A DNA stretch of 64,000 nucleotides from Channallabes apus (GCA_030522415.1 CM060121.1:25134142-25198141), one strand, 5' to 3'. Positions 1 through 11,639 are shown, numbered from the stretch's first letter. Notes: generated from the sequence alone by a model not told the origin. A program made the numbers and translations.

Positions 1-2180
1 TAATCTGAAATACATTTTAATAACGCTGGGACTGACCTATCTGGTTCAGAAATATACAGCAGCACATCGTCTGCATATAAAGAAATCCGGTGTTCTTCAT
101 CCCCTACAGTTATTCCAAAAAAATGTTGGCATTGCCTTATAGATTCAGCCAGTGGCTCAATTACCAGGGCAAAGAGCAGGGGCGAGAGAGGGCACCCCTG
201 TCTAGTACCTCTTTCTATTTCAAAAGGCTTTGAGATCAGGCCGTTTGTAGTCACAGTAGCCTGAGGGTTGGCGTAAAGCAATTTTATCAGGTCAATGAAT
301 TTGGGACCTAGATTAAATCTCTTAAGGGTGGCAAAAAGAAACTTCCATTCGACTCGATCGAAGGCTTTCTCTGCGTCAAGGGAAACAATAAGGGATGGTG
401 TTTTACCTGCTTGTATTGAATTTATGACGTTTAAAAGTCGACGAATGTTATCTGCGCCAAAACGTGATTTGATGAATCCTGTCTGGTCTGGCTTAATAAC
501 CTGTGGTAACACGGTTTCAAGTCTACGGGCAAGTGTTTTGGCAAGTATTTTATAATCAGTATTCAGGAGACTTATTGGTCTGTAAGAGGCACAATCTTGC
601 AGATCTTTGTCTTTTTTAGGGATTAAACAAATAGATGCTGTTTTCCATGATTCAGGGGCCACTCCGCGATCTAATCCATTTTGGAGGGCGGGTATTAAAA
701 TAGGAGAGAGTTCTGGCCAGAATTTTTTATAAAATTCACAAGGGAACCCGTCCGGGCCTGGAGATTTATTTGACGACATAGAATGGATTGCATTAAAAAC
801 TTCTTCTGGTGACAAAGGTGAATCTAACAATGTCCTATCTTTATCAGAAATAGCTGAAAGAGGTATTCTATCTAAGAATTCAGTAATATCAGATTGTCCA
901 GCAGTAACTTGTGATTTATATAATATTTCGTAAAATGTTTTAAATAATTTGTTAATTGAAGCAGCATCATACGTAATTGACGCATCTGGAGTCTTCATTG
1001 ATTTAATTATTCTCTCATTCTGTGTTTTTTTAATTAGATGGGCCAATAGTCTATTAGGTTTATTTGCGTACTCATGGTACGCTTGTTTTGAAAGAAAAAT
1101 AAGTTTTTTAATGTGGTTTGTGTGGTCCAGATTAAGTTCCGCCCTGGCTCGACACAGTTGAGCCCAGTTTGTTTGAGTAGGAGCTGTACTATGTAAGCAT
1201 TCCAATCTCTTTACTTCATTTTCTAACTCCTGCCTTTTTCTAGACCAAATTCGTTTGTATGCAGAGGTATAAGATATGATATGGCCTCTAATTGTAGCTT
1301 TAGCAGCATCCCAAATAGTTGCCGATGATACTGGCGAATTTTGATTATCTGTCCAATAATTTTTTAGCCCTTCCCGAATTGAATCACAAAACGATGGATC
1401 GTTCAACATGGAAGAATTAAATCTCCAGACCCTTGTGGTCTTGTGTACGTTTAGGGTCATGTCTATGGAGACTGGAGCATGATCGGACAAAACAATTGAG
1501 CCAATTTGGCATGCAGATACTGCATGAAGGTATTGAATGGGGATCAAAATGTAGTCTAGTCTAGAATACGAGCTATGAGGATTAGAGTAAAAAGTGTATT
1601 CTTTACTTCCCCCATTAAATTCTCTCCAAACATCAGAGATTCCAGACTCATTACAAAGTTCCTTGAGGACCAGGGATGCTCTAGGGTGAGTGAGTGTTCC
1701 TGAAGTGGATTTATCCATTTTTTGATCCATGACGCAGTTAAAGTCACCAGCACACAGTCCCAAGCCCTTGCGGTACTGATTAAACAAAAGTATAACTTTG
1801 GATATAAATTCAGGGGAATCCTCGTTTGGAGCGTAAACATTAAGTATAGTGATAGGTTGCCCATATACTGTGCCTGTAATTAACACATATCTTCCATCTG
1901 GGTCGTTAATCTGATGTTCTAGAATTAAAGGAAAATGCTTACTAATTAGAATAATTGTACCTCTCTTCCTGGTGTTTGCTTTACACGATGAGAAGAATAT
2001 CTGTCCAACCCAATCCCGTTTTAATTTTAAATGTTCAGAATCAGATAAGTGTGTTTCCTGTAGCATAGCGATAGTAGTTCTTTGTTTTTTCAAATAGGTT
2101 AATATTTTTTTCCTCTTAATCACATGTCCTAGCCCTTTGACATTCCATGTAATAACCCTGGTCGTATTGTTCATAGTCAT
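1..2180 (-). CDS. LINE ORF2 protein, endonuclease plus reverse transcriptase (partial)
   Basis: 726 codons are open from an ATG at 2180 to the window edge; the C-terminal part is missing. An in-frame stop at 2229-2231 makes 2180 the first possible ATG. The N-terminal APE-type endonuclease shows ITWNVKGLG, LQETHLSD, GDFNCVMD and SDHAPVSI. The reverse transcriptase shows SPGPDGFPCEFYK, RPISLLNTDYK, DQTGFIKSR, SLDAEKAFDRVEW, GCPLSPLLFALV and the catalytic YADD at 66-77. In LINEs this protein nicks the target and primes reverse transcription there. All expected catalytic motifs in the visible part look intact, which suggests recent or current activity. Confidence 0.88.
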   Translation of the reverse strand, partial: MTMNNTTRVITWNVKGLGHVIKRKKILTYLKKQRTTIAMLQETHLSDSEHLKLKRDWVGQIFFSSCKANTRKRGTIILISKHFPLILEHQINDPDGRYVLITGTVYGQPITILNVYAPNEDSPEFISKVILLFNQYRKGLGLCAGDFNCVMDQKMDKSTSGTLTHPRASLVLKELCNESGISDVWREFNGGSKEYTFYSNPHSSYSRLDYILIPIQYLHAVSACQIGSIVLSDHAPVSIDMTLNVHKTTRVWRFNSSMLNDPSFCDSIREGLKNYWTDNQNSPVSSATIWDAAKATIRGHIISYTSAYKRIWSRKRQELENEVKRLECLHSTAPTQTNWAQLCRARAELNLDHTNHIKKLIFLSKQAYHEYANKPNRLLAHLIKKTQNERIIKSMKTPDASITYDAASINKLFKTFYEILYKSQVTAGQSDITEFLDRIPLSAISDKDRTLLDSPLSPEEVFNAIHSMSSNKSPGPDGFPCEFYKKFWPELSPILIPALQNGLDRGVAPESWKTASICLIPKKDKDLQDCASYRPISLLNTDYKILAKTLARRLETVLPQVIKPDQTGFIKSRFGADNIRRLLNVINSIQAGKTPSLIVSLDAEKAFDRVEWKFLFATLKRFNLGPKFIDLIKLLYANPQATVTTNGLISKPFEIERGTRQGCPLSPLLFALVIEPLAESIRQCQHFFGITVGDEEHRISLYADDVLLYISEPDRSVPALLKCISD

Positions 2181-2778
2181 GAAACAGAGAGAAGTAAAGA
2201 CCAAAGAAGCTGCAAGTTTAAGACTGCATCACACCTGAGACATATATAAAACCGACGAGAAAAATTCTTGTATTTTAGAACACACAACATAACATATTGA
2301 ACCCAAACCCCCCTCCCCCTACCCTCCGGCCTCGTCCCCAAATGACGAGGCACACCCGGGAAAACAAAACTTAGGTTACTGTACCCGACCGGCACCGAGC
2401 ATAAGATAGCAACAGCCCATACCAAGTAGTAATACAGAGCTATACCCATAGGGGGCGCACAAGCGCTACCGACCAGTTCCCTTCGCGAAAACCCAATATC
2501 CGAGGATTAAACGTTTGACCAGCGATCGATCCACAAAAAAAAAAGGATCCCTTTTCTTTCACAACGGTTATAGTATAAAAATCAAAGAGAAAGAGTCATA
2601 AAAAAAAAAATAATAATAATAAAAAAATAATGAAATGATCTATATCCTGGCCACGTACCCATTTTCCAAATAAATTGTCCTCGGATCATTGTTAAAAGTC
2701 AACATCATAACGAAAAGTCTATAAAAGAACCAACAACTTTCAGTTTGATATCTTTGTATCTATTGTACCCTTCTGCCG

Positions 2779-3660
2779 TTACTTATCTTCCAATGTTTTC
2801 ATAAACTCCATGCCTTCGGCTGGGGAGGAAAAAAGATGTATCCGAGTTCCGTGAAGGCAACGAAGTTTGGCAGGATAAGCAAAGCCTCTGAACATGTCAC
2901 GAGCAGTCAGTTTTTTCCTGAGATCGTCGAACTCTCGGCGTTTCTTCAGCACCTCGGCGGATACGTCTTGGAAGAAGCGCAGTTGGATCCCTTCATGGCT
3001 GATGAACCGTTTTTTCCGCGCTGCTTGCAGTATCAACTCCTTGTCCACATAGCGTATAAAACGCACCAAAACACTTCGTGGAGCATGGTTTGCTCCCGGC
3101 ACCGGGCCGAGAGACCTGTGAGCTCTTTCAATCTCAAAGCGTGTTTCAGGAGTAAGGTCCAGCCATTTCGGCAACATCCTTGTTAGATATTGCGCGATAG
3201 GGTCAGATCCTTCCGCTTTCTCAGGGAGGCCGACGATCCTCAGGTTTTTCTGCCTGCCTCGGTTCTCCAAGTCGTCTATTTTGGCTCGAAGTAATGATAG
3301 TTCTTTGTCCCGAGATGTGATTCTCCTTTCCTGTGTTAGTATGCCGTCTTCAGCGGCGGAAATTCTTGCTTCTGCCTCGGTTAGTCGTGACTCACTCAAC
3401 GCCACTCTACCAGTTAAATTAGAAAGGGATTCCTGTATTGCGACAACTGATGTAGAAATATTGTCCAAGCGGCTGTCAATTGCACTCAGTCTGCCATCAA
3501 TGTTACCCAGGCTGGCTCCCAACGAGCGGATTTCTGTCAGCATGGCGTCCGATTGGTCTGACGAGGCCTCCTCCGCCTCGGCCTGTTTTTTCTTTGCAGC
3601 TCTGGGAGGCCGAGAGGACGCGAAGAGCGGAAAGTCTCGTGATTCTTTAATCTCGGACAT
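2779..3660 (-). CDS. LINE ORF1 protein (L1 ORF1p-like RNA-binding coiled-coil protein)
   Basis: 293 residues, complete from ATG to stop. Roughly residues 1-35 are basic and polar. Residues 40-135 are a heptad-like coiled coil with repeated LS/ID/R spacing. From about residue 135 comes the family motif GRQKNLRIVGLPE, then an RRM-like and C-terminal domain ending near FMKTLEDK. In L1 elements this protein trimerises through the coiled coil and coats the element RNA as a chaperone. No frameshift is seen. It precedes the endonuclease/RT frame on the same strand. The start was chosen because an in-frame ATG opens the frame and the 5' UTR follows directly. Confidence 0.85.
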   Translation of the reverse strand: MSEIKESRDFPLFASSRPPRAAKKKQAEAEEASSDQSDAMLTEIRSLGASLGNIDGRLSAIDSRLDNISTSVVAIQESLSNLTGRVALSESRLTEAEARISAAEDGILTQERRITSRDKELSLLRAKIDDLENRGRQKNLRIVGLPEKAEGSDPIAQYLTRMLPKWLDLTPETRFEIERAHRSLGPVPGANHAPRSVLVRFIRYVDKELILQAARKKRFISHEGIQLRFFQDVSAEVLKKRREFDDLRKKLTARDMFRGFAYPAKLRCLHGTRIHLFSSPAEGMEFMKTLEDK

Positions 3661-3811
3661 TGGTGTTTAATGTAAGAGCGATAGACTTCAAGTTTGCGTC
3701 GAATTAGCTGAAAGATAAATTAGAAAAAAGGGAACTGGTGCGGAGCTAACAAATTATGCAGCCATCTTCTACGAGGTCCCTCTAGCGCCCCCCCTTATAT
3801 ATTGTTTTAAG

Positions 3812-4046
3812 GTCTGGGTTCGATTCCCGCCTCTGTGTGCATGGAGTTTGCATGTGTTTCTCCCTGTGCTTAGTGGGTTTCCTATAGGTACTCCAGTTTC
3901 CTCCCACAGTCCAAAGACATGCAGATTAGGCTAATTGGCGTTCCCAAAGGTGTAAATGAGTGTGTCCAGGGTGTACCCTGGGGATAGGCTTCAGAACCCC
4001 CCCTATATAGGATAAAGCAGTACAGACGATGAGCGAGAGTGAGTGA
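3812..4046 (+). repeat. tRNA-derived SINE (Mermaid-like), 5'-truncated copy
   Basis: It begins at the B-box-like GGTTCGATTCC and carries the body seen in all copies of this family here (GCATGGAGTTTGCATG, then the C/T-rich block, then a GATAAAGC-type 3' end with GAGTGAGTG). The tRNA-like A-box half is absent. The LINE 5' end lies directly to the left, so the LINE may have inserted into this SINE. Confidence 0.75.
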
Positions 4047-4077
4047 TATTGTTTCTGAAAACCACCATGCACATTTG

Positions 4078-4245
4078 TGAATTTACATTATGGCATTTGG
4101 CAGACGCCCTTATCCGGTGCGACTTACATTTTCATTCCATCTCTACAGACATATACTTGAGGGTTAAGGGACTTGCTCAAGGGCCCAACAGTGGCTGTGG
4201 GATTTGAACCTGGGACCTTCTGGACCATAGTCCAAAGCTGTATTA
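4078..4245 (-). repeat. Second tRNA-derived SINE family, antisense partial copy
   Basis: The sequence around GGCATTTGGCAGACGC, then CAAGGGCCCAACAGTGGC and a B-box-like stretch, is the reverse complement of the fuller copy at 49728-49922. The head is cut at about 4245. Confidence 0.7.
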
Positions 4246-4351
4246 ATAAAATTAGGCCCTGTCCCTATTATTCAGATCATCTTGATGCATATGATTCAGT
4301 AACTTGGAACTCTGGGTCTCTCCTATCCTACAAAATTAAAGCCACGCTTAC

Positions 4352-7300
4352 CGCCGTATTTGGATCCGTCTCCGGTAACAGCATTAAGTGACAGGTTGGT
4401 GCGAATGTATCCAGGGCTGATGACTGACACATGTAGGCCAAATCTTTCCACCTCGGCCCGCAGGCAGTCGAAGTACGCCTGCGTCGCGTGCTTGGAGGCT
4501 GCATCTAAAAACGCCCAACAAAAAGTTCATATGTAAATTATTTCGAATCCTGAAATTAGCAATAACCCAGTGAATTCCCCGATATTAAATGATGAGTTGT
4601 AGTAAATCCAGCTGTTTGTCATTCTACATAAATTCTCAAAACGCTATAATCCTTCAGCTCTAAGCCATGTGTTGAGAAATATATAAGCAACTCAAGCAAT
4701 TTTAAATACATTTCAAGGTAAACATTAGAATTAAGACAAAGTGTCTTTGATTGTGGTGTGTTTGTTGCTGGTTTGAATATTTCGGAAACAGCTGATCTCC
4801 TGAGAAACTGACTCATAATAGTCTCTCGAGTTTACACACAGAATGGTGTGAAAACCAAACTAGAAACTACATCTTGTGAGCGGAGGGTCAGCAGCCCGAA
4901 TCACCTTGTTGATCGTAGATCAGAGGGGAATGACTAGACGGGTCTGAGCTGAGACCACGTCTGGAATACGCTATATAAACAAAAGGATTTGGCCAAACCT
5001 GCAATGACATTGTATTCAAATACATCTACTGCAATATAGAGTTGGTTCCCCATTTTGCAGCTATGAGAAGAGCTTATTCCGAGAAGAGTTTCCAAACTTC
5101 TTGGAGGGCTGATCACAAGATCTTGGAGTGTTTCTGTGGGAATTTCTGCCCATTCATCCTGTAGCGCATTTATGAGGTCCGGCACTGATGTCTGCTCGTT
5201 CATCCCAAAGGTGCTCGATGGTTTTGAGGTCCACACAGTCAAGTTCTTCCACACAGAGCTCATCAAACCATGTCGCTATAGTCGTTGCTTTGTGCACTGG
5301 GGCGCAGTCATGTTGGAATAGAAAAGGCCTTCCTCAAACTGTCGGCACAAAGTTGGAAACATAGCATTGTCCAAGATGTCTTGGTATTCTAAAGCATTAA
5401 TATTAATAAGATCGTCCTTCACTTGGTATGAGGGGCATGACTGAAACACCTGAGGTTTGGCCGAATACTTTTATACCACTCAAAAGAAGCAACTCTTAAC
5501 AAATGTGTTGAGAAGAAAAGCATCTCAGAACTTTCAACATATCAAACCTTCAGTATTTCAGTCACTGAAAAACCACACCTCGCAGTTTTTCACTGCTCAG
5601 CTGTCATTAATAGCCTCTATTTCCTGTTCTTGCCTGAAAGGAGGGTAACTTATTAGTCTTGCTTTATGTGTTATAGCTTTCAAGGTTGCTGCTTTTCTGC
5701 TCACCACGGTTGTACAACAAACATACCATATCCTTTTTAAAACTCGGCGATTCAAAACTCAATCTAGCCATTTTCCTCTTATGATCTTCTTGATCGACAG
5801 GTCCGTATCCAGCCTTAGAACCGTCACTCATTGTTTTTTTTTCTCTCGCGCCATTCTGTGAAATCAGTGCTAAAGACTGCATGAATGTGGGGTGAAGGTG
5901 TTCCCAATAAAGTGCACAGTGAGCCTCCATTAACATCCTGCAACAACAGGCCTTATGCGTCCCGGAGCAGGAATGGAATACGTGTACACTCACAGGCCGA
6001 TCTGTAGGGGATGGCGATCTTCCCCTGCACGCTGCTGATGACGACAATCTGTCCAGCACCTCGTTCCACCATAGAGGGAAGAAGTGCTGGGAAGAGGGAA
6101 GAATGAAGGGAAAACAAGATGAGAAGATGAGTTATATTTCAGGAGTCTTAACTCATCCTTAATCAACATACTAATGTAGAAATCATTATCCTTTCTAATG
6201 TAAAAATAAATCTTTAAACCTAAATAAGGGTGCTCTGTAGTCACATTAACTAAACGGATCTTGTAGAGGAACAATACAGATGATGAAACTGTGTGCAATA
6301 GGAGTGGGTGAGATGGTCCAAGAGTTATATCTCTGTATATTTAGGCTGAATATTGATACACAATATCAAGTCAAAGCAGGATTTTTGATTGCAGCACATT
6401 TTAAACCCACTTTTAACACGACAGTTATATCCAACTGAGTAATCTGATTGGACAAGAGGAAATCCACAAGTAGTGACAATACAAGCCAGGAGAGAGTGCT
6501 GTTGTGCTGTATTATCGCCTCTCTGGATTGCCTCTCGTCCAATCAGATTACTCAGTTGGAACTAACTGTTGTATGAAGAGAAATAAAAGCGGAATTTACG
6601 CTTACAAATGTGTTCCGTTATTCTGCACAATCAGTCCTGGTTTGGCTTGAACGGCCATCATATTAGGATTTCTCCATATTATGTTGTTTACATTTGCTCC
6701 GGTATAAATCTGCTTCCTCTGTACCTTGCGTTAGAGCGACAGGGCCGAAGTAGTTTGTCTCCATGACGTCCTTCTGCACAGACACGTGCGTGTCCAGGAT
6801 GGAACCCCGAAAGCTAATTCCTGCGTTGTTAACCAGGACGTCCACGTAACCGTGGCATCTCAGAATCTCTGCTGCTGCCCTGGTGACCGTGTCCGTGTCA
6901 GAGAGGTCAAAGGTCACTGTGCAGGGTGCGTAGGTCTGACCAGACGAAAAAAAAAAAAAAAAAAAAGACAGAAATGACACCTGTCATTATCTTACATACT
7001 ATAAGCAGAGGCTTTTAGAAGTGAGAACGTAAATAAAATGGCTGTGCACCTTTTTGCTATCTGTTTTACCCCTTAACTCCTCTACGACCTCCTGTAGTCT
7101 CTTCTGGTCACGTCCACACAGGATAAGTCGCGCTCCGGCCGCATGGAACACTCGCGCACATTCTGAGGAAACCCTACATGTGTTAGACCTCAAAACATTG
7201 GGAAGCCCCACAGTGCGGCATATTAGCATTATTCTGTGATAAGCAAAAACAAACAATTATACATTATAAACATTTTGTCCAATGTTTTGACCACCACAGT

Positions 7301-10300
7301 GGTTTAATGGTTAGCACTGTCGAATTGCACTTTCAGGGTCCGGGTTCGATTTCTGTCCCGTGTGCATGGAGTTTGCATGTTCTCCCCGTGCTTGGTGGGT
7401 TTCCTCAGGGTTCTCTGGTTTCCCCCCCCACAGTCCAAAAACATGCAGCTTAGGCTAATTGGCGTTTCCAAATTGCCAGTAGTGTGTGAGTGTATGTCCA
7501 GGTTGTACCCCGCCTTGTGCCCTAAGGCTCCTGGGATAGGCTCCAGGCCCCCCGCGACCTTAAATACAGAATAAAGTGATGTAGACGGTGAGTGAGTGAA
7601 AGTCAAGAGTAGAATTATTTGCACCCCTAAAATTTACATTTCTACATGTCTCCGTGAAAAGATGCAGGTTAAGGAATATTTGGTCCACCAGAACTTTGGT
7701 GTGCATGTGGATTTCCTTCTCCCGTTCAGACCACTGGTTTAAAAAGCCTTGAGGTTTACCACAGGTTTAAATCTAGTCATTGCAAAACATTGCTGAAAGG
7801 TGGAATTTGCGATCTTGTGTTTATGTGCCAAGGAAACATTTTAAACATGCTTTCGCAAGTGTGACCAAATTTTTATTAAATAAAGGGTTAATATCACTAT
7901 AAAGTGTCTTTTGAGTCTTCATCAGAATCGGCCAGCTAATATGAACATATTGCAGGAATGATATAAGATTTTATTAGAAATTAACAAATGTTTAGACACA
8001 TATCAGTAGGATTATAAGTCTATTTAAATGTGTTTCCCTCATTTTATACCATTTCTTTTTATTGGGTGTGTGTGAGATTTTTTTCATGTCCCACATGTGC
8101 TCTGCTAACTCCAGTAAGTGGATAAATTAGGATAATTTTCATACGTTCTAATCAAATTCTTTAATAAATGTTAGTTTTCACTGTACTGTGTTTTGCTTAA
8201 CATGTCCACCATCGTAGCGAAATATTAATAAATACAAAAACTTTTCAGAAATTCATAATGTTATAAAAAGTTTATATAAATATATAATGTTATAAAAAGT
8301 ACAGAGTCACCCTAAAGAATGAATCACTTTGCTACCTGAAGGTTTACTGGTGTGCTCATTAAATGCTAACTTTAGCCAAAAAAATGTCCACCCTCTCATG
8401 GTTCATCCTATTAACCTTAAAAAAATACCCTGCCTGGCCAAAAAACAGTCACATACTCAAAGATTTAATTGACTGCCTTTAGTTTTGATTATGGTGAACA
8501 CAGTCTGAGGGTAAATTCATGTCTGAAAAATGATTCCTGGGCCTCCAAGTGGCGCAGTGGTAAAGTGCTCGCCTTATCATCTGAAGATCGCGAGTTCGAT
8601 TCCCGGGTGATGCTGTAACCTCTCGCAGTTGGAGGTCTAGCGAGAGCTGATTGGCCGAGCTCAGAGGGGAGGGATGAGAGGTACAGATACCCCTTTTCCA
8701 CTGCTCTGGTTCCCGTGCCGGTTCCCAATTTTGGAACCAGTGCCGCGCTTTTCCACAGAAAAAAAGTTGGTGCCGGTGCCCATTAACAAGCACCGGCACC
8801 AGCCCCTAAACTCTGCTGGTCTAGTCGCGAGAACCCGTGACATCACGAGCGGTGGGCGGAGTTATAGGGAGCGTAAAAAAAATGGCGGAGACGCAAAATC
8901 CGTTAATGTGTAGCGCGGACAAAACAAAAACGCTATTAACAATTTGGACATCCGCCGAGATTCAGCAGAAATTGGAAAGTGCTTTAAGAATGTATTAGAA
9001 GTGTATGAGGAAATAAGAGCAACAACCGACCAAATAGTGAATAAGCTAGTTGTCTATGTTGATCTCTTTCAGCGGTTATAACACGTCGAATAAGCTGCTT
9101 TTGGATACTGAAATACATTTCCATAGTTTGGAGAATAACCAGTAAACTGACTTCGGGCAAGTTCGTTTCTGTTTAGTGGGCGTGGCCTGTGACGTATTAT
9201 CATGCAGCTCCCGCTGAGCTCCTGTCTAGTGTAAACGCGGGCCGGTTCTCGGTGGCGGCACCTGGCACCAGCACCAGTGTAGTGGAAGTGAGGTATTAGT
9301 GCTGTCACATTAATCACGGCTATACAGCCAATCAGGGGGAGTCACGCCACCCCCAATGGGGCGTGAGCGTCTTGAAGCAACTCCAGATCATAACATTGCC
9401 TCCAGGGGCTTGTACAGTGGCCACTATGTGTGATGGGTGCATCACTTCATGTGCTTCCCTTCAGTCCGAACTCATCAGACCACATGACCTTTTCCATTTA
9501 TCCAAATTCTAATCTTTATACTCTCTAACCAATGTAAGTGATCTCGTGTGTCTTCTTACATGACCACACAACTGTTAAGTCCCAATCCTATGAGTTCATT
9601 ACACTGCGCATGCAGAAATGCTCTTACTTTCACTATTAAACATAGTTGACAGTTTTTTTTTTTTACCATGGACCTTTACTACATGTATGCGATCTCCATT
9701 CATTATCTTTTTTGACCACATTTATTCCATGAAGTTGAAGGTCCAGCACTATCCTTACATGTTTTAATGAAGTGTTGGACAGATCAACCCTTCTGAAATA
9801 GTGCTAGTGAATATTGTTGAGAAGGGGATAATATATACTGTGTTTCTGAAAATGTAAATTTTATAAACACAATATAATGAAAATGTATTTATTTGTTGAA
9901 TGATGTGATGGACATATTTTGTGATTTTATTGTATATTATCCGCTTGCAGATTTTTAATGAAACGATTGACCAACATGCGTTTCTAAGAGCTTTAGTTCT
10001 ATTTAATATAAATAATATGAAGTCAAATGCACTTTATAAAAAACACTTTATAGTGATATTAACCCATATTCTACAGTGGTGTCAATCAATTTGCTGCATT
10101 TTTATATGTAAGAAAACAGCATTATTTTCAAGAAATGTCACATGGTTATGCTTTTGTTAGAGGAAAAGTTAGAATCTTGTTTAAGTGGAGCATTTGTATC
10201 AAAAGGCGTAATTTATCAATGTTTGAATAAGTTGTGTTATAATGTTTGCATTAGCCAAGCTGAACTCAAAAGCTGGTTCCCATTCGGTGGTGCCCACACC

Positions 10301-11144
10301 ATTTCCATAAGAGGCAAAACGCAGAAGTCACAAAATGACTAAATGGTTAAAAATTAAGAATTTCATCCAAATATGGAGGAAAAAGCGATTAAACATGTGA
10401 TTAATCCAGAAATTTTAACACATTATTATTTTTTTATGCAAATTAATCAAATAACCAAGTTTGACCCTAAATGCTTCCCATGATCGCAGCGCAGTTACCA
10501 TGCTGGTTTATTTCGTACAAGAAGATGACTGAGGAAACTTCACCAGGTTATGATAGATGGAAGTTCGGATAAACCCAAAGCTGAGTGCTTGAGCTACCTT
10601 CAAGGGGAACTGTTTTACAAGAACGCATTAGCTGCAAAACGTGGGAGTGGTGGCTCACGTGGCTAAGGCTCTAGGTTGTTGTTTTTCGGATCTGAGTACC
10701 TGGGTACGAGCCCTGCTGTTGGTGGGTTACCACACCCACTATGACTGTGATTAACTCGATAAAAATGATTTTAATCGATTGACAGCACTAGAAAGAATCC
10801 AAAAGTCCTTACTTGAGGCCTGACAGAATTACGAAGAAATCTCTTCATATCCAGCTTCATGAAAAAGTCAGACTGTTTGCAATAATCACTTTGCATCATT
10901 TGCATGAAAGGTGCCAATATTTTAAGAGTTGAATTTATGCATAATAGCCATTATTCATGTTTTTGAAATAATTTTTTTTATACTTATTACCTTTACCGAG
11001 GCCGGAACTGGCTCCAGTGATCACCACAACTTTATCTTGAAGAACTTGCTTTCGTCTCTTTCTGTGGATCATCCGCAGTAACAACAGCAGACCAACTGCA
11101 CCTACAGCTAGCGGCACCACACCCACACCCGTTAAACGCTCCAT
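4352..11144 (-). CDS. dhrs7b: Dehydrogenase/reductase SDR family member 7B (partial, 3' exons off window)
   Basis: Visible coding exons on the minus strand: 10991-11144, 7050-7162, 6725-6935, 5994-6086 and 4352-4504. They give 241 residues, all with GT-AG borders and matching phase. The start MERLTGVG is followed by a hydrophobic anchor (about residues 8-25). Next come the Rossmann motif [10 protein letters not shown] (about 43-52), NNAG (125-128), Ser 177/178, and the active-site Tyr191-X3-Lys195 in YAASKHA. The last visible segment, [19 protein letters not shown], also fits the SDR fold. Exon order and sequence match vertebrate DHRS7B, a membrane-bound NAD(P)-dependent oxidoreductase whose physiological substrate is not settled. 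The remaining C-terminal portion should lie left of position 1, because the last intron contains the LINE. The ATG exon is preceded by an acceptor (TGTAG then GCGAATG), so the 5' UTR is split. Confidence 0.92.
4750..5800. mobile_element. Tc1-like transposase relics, rearranged
   Basis: On the minus strand, about 5300-5040 encodes the C-terminal part of a Tc1-type DDE transposase ([20 protein letters not shown], preceded by WFDEL and IEHLWDE-like text). On the plus strand, about 4800-4960 and 5500-5540 resemble other parts of the same protein type. Near 5690 a minus-strand LYNRGEQKS fragment recurs. Frames are broken and the pieces point both ways, so this is an old, scrambled copy in a dhrs7b intron. 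Confidence 0.7.
6421..6571. mobile_element. Small MITE-like inverted repeat
   Basis: About 150 bases whose two ends are inverted copies of each other. AACTGAGTAATCTGATTGGA on the left is matched by TCCAATCAGATTACTCAGTT on the right, and the match extends about 50 bases with few differences. The loop is short. It carries no coding capacity and lies in the dhrs7b intron between exons 5994-6086 and 6725-6935. Confidence 0.75.
7291..7597 (+). repeat. tRNA-derived SINE (Mermaid-like), near full length
   Basis: It starts with the A-box-like TTTAATGGTTAGCACTG, has the B box GGGTTCGATTTC, the common body, and ends GTAGACGGTGAGTGAGTG. It is in a dhrs7b intron, antisense to the gene. Confidence 0.8.
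8528..9365 (+). mobile_element. SINE-like element interrupted by a non-autonomous DNA element
   Basis: 8528-8687 has a tRNA-like head (TGGCGCAGTGGTAAAGTGCTC and GAGTTCGATTCCCGG). At 8688 a new unit begins with TACCCCTTTTCCACT and ends at 9295 with the imperfect inverse AGTGGAAGTGAGGTA (12 of 15 matching). Further inverted similarity (GGAACC/GGTTCC and CACCGGCACC) lies inside. After 9295 more SINE-like sequence follows. No clear target duplication was found, and the family of the inner element is not identified. Confidence 0.55.
9370..9790 (-). mobile_element. Degenerate Tc1-like element fragment
   Basis: Antisense reading resembles the middle of Tc1-type transposases common in fish (the region around CTCATCAGACCACATGACC and ATGGGTGCATCACTTCAT). 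Several frames are broken and no terminal repeats are visible. It lies in dhrs7b intron sequence. Confidence 0.5.
10370..10790. repeat. AT-rich dispersed repeat with a tRNA-like piece
   Basis: GATTAATC-type motifs flank both ends (near 10385-10450 and 10755-10790), and a weak tRNA-like segment with GTGGCTCACGTGGCTAAGG lies at 10650-10690. Similar GATTAATCG text recurs inside the hAT element near 15700. Boundaries and class are uncertain. Confidence 0.35.
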
Positions 11145-11639
11145 TCGCCTACACACACACACATACAACATTCTCATTTGTCTACCACGTATTCTTAAAC
11201 TCAAGGGCTGAAGAGTCAAACATATATTTGCATGCTTTATATACAATACTTTGCAAATATAGTCTTGAGGAATAGTTCTACAGGCTTCCTGAAATACTTT
11301 TTTTTTAGCTCTCACTTTTGGCAAGCGATAGTTTTTAATTTTCAGTTCAGTTTGTTAAGCCACACAGCGACACTATTGATATGTATCATGTATGTGTTAA
11401 ATGCATTTAATTTAAGGCATGAACCAGTGAGAAACAGGTGCACATGATGACAGATGATCAGGCCGGTGATTAGTTTACTGCTGAATGCTGAGGATCAGAC
11501 GAGCGGGGAAATGAGGTTGCTGCTGAGGCACTTTGCAGCCTGTCGCAGTAAAACTTCATCATTTCACTGAATTGAATATGAAGAAATGAGGGGGGGGGGG
11601 GGTGGTATGGCTCGAGACTTTTGCACAGTACTGTATCAA

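Larger units (their letters stand above)
1..3799 (-). mobile_element. L1-type LINE retrotransposon, apparently uninterrupted, 3' end off the window
   Basis: A non-LTR retrotransposon read on the minus strand. It has a 5' UTR of about 140 bases (3661-3799), ORF1 (3660-2779), a spacer of about 600 bases, and ORF2 from 2180 to beyond the left edge. The 5' end is placed at the C-rich run near 3790-3799, where the LINE meets a truncated SINE. It lies inside a dhrs7b intron in the same orientation as that gene. I read every in-frame triplet of ORF2 from 2180 down to 1 and found no stop. The 3' UTR and target duplication cannot be judged. An L1/Tx1-like clade is inferred from the ORF1 type and the endonuclease-RT order. 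Confidence 0.85.

Noticed and set aside
2836..3670. Plus-strand frames across the LINE ORF1
   Set aside because: Antisense shadows of ORF1, which has clear family motifs.
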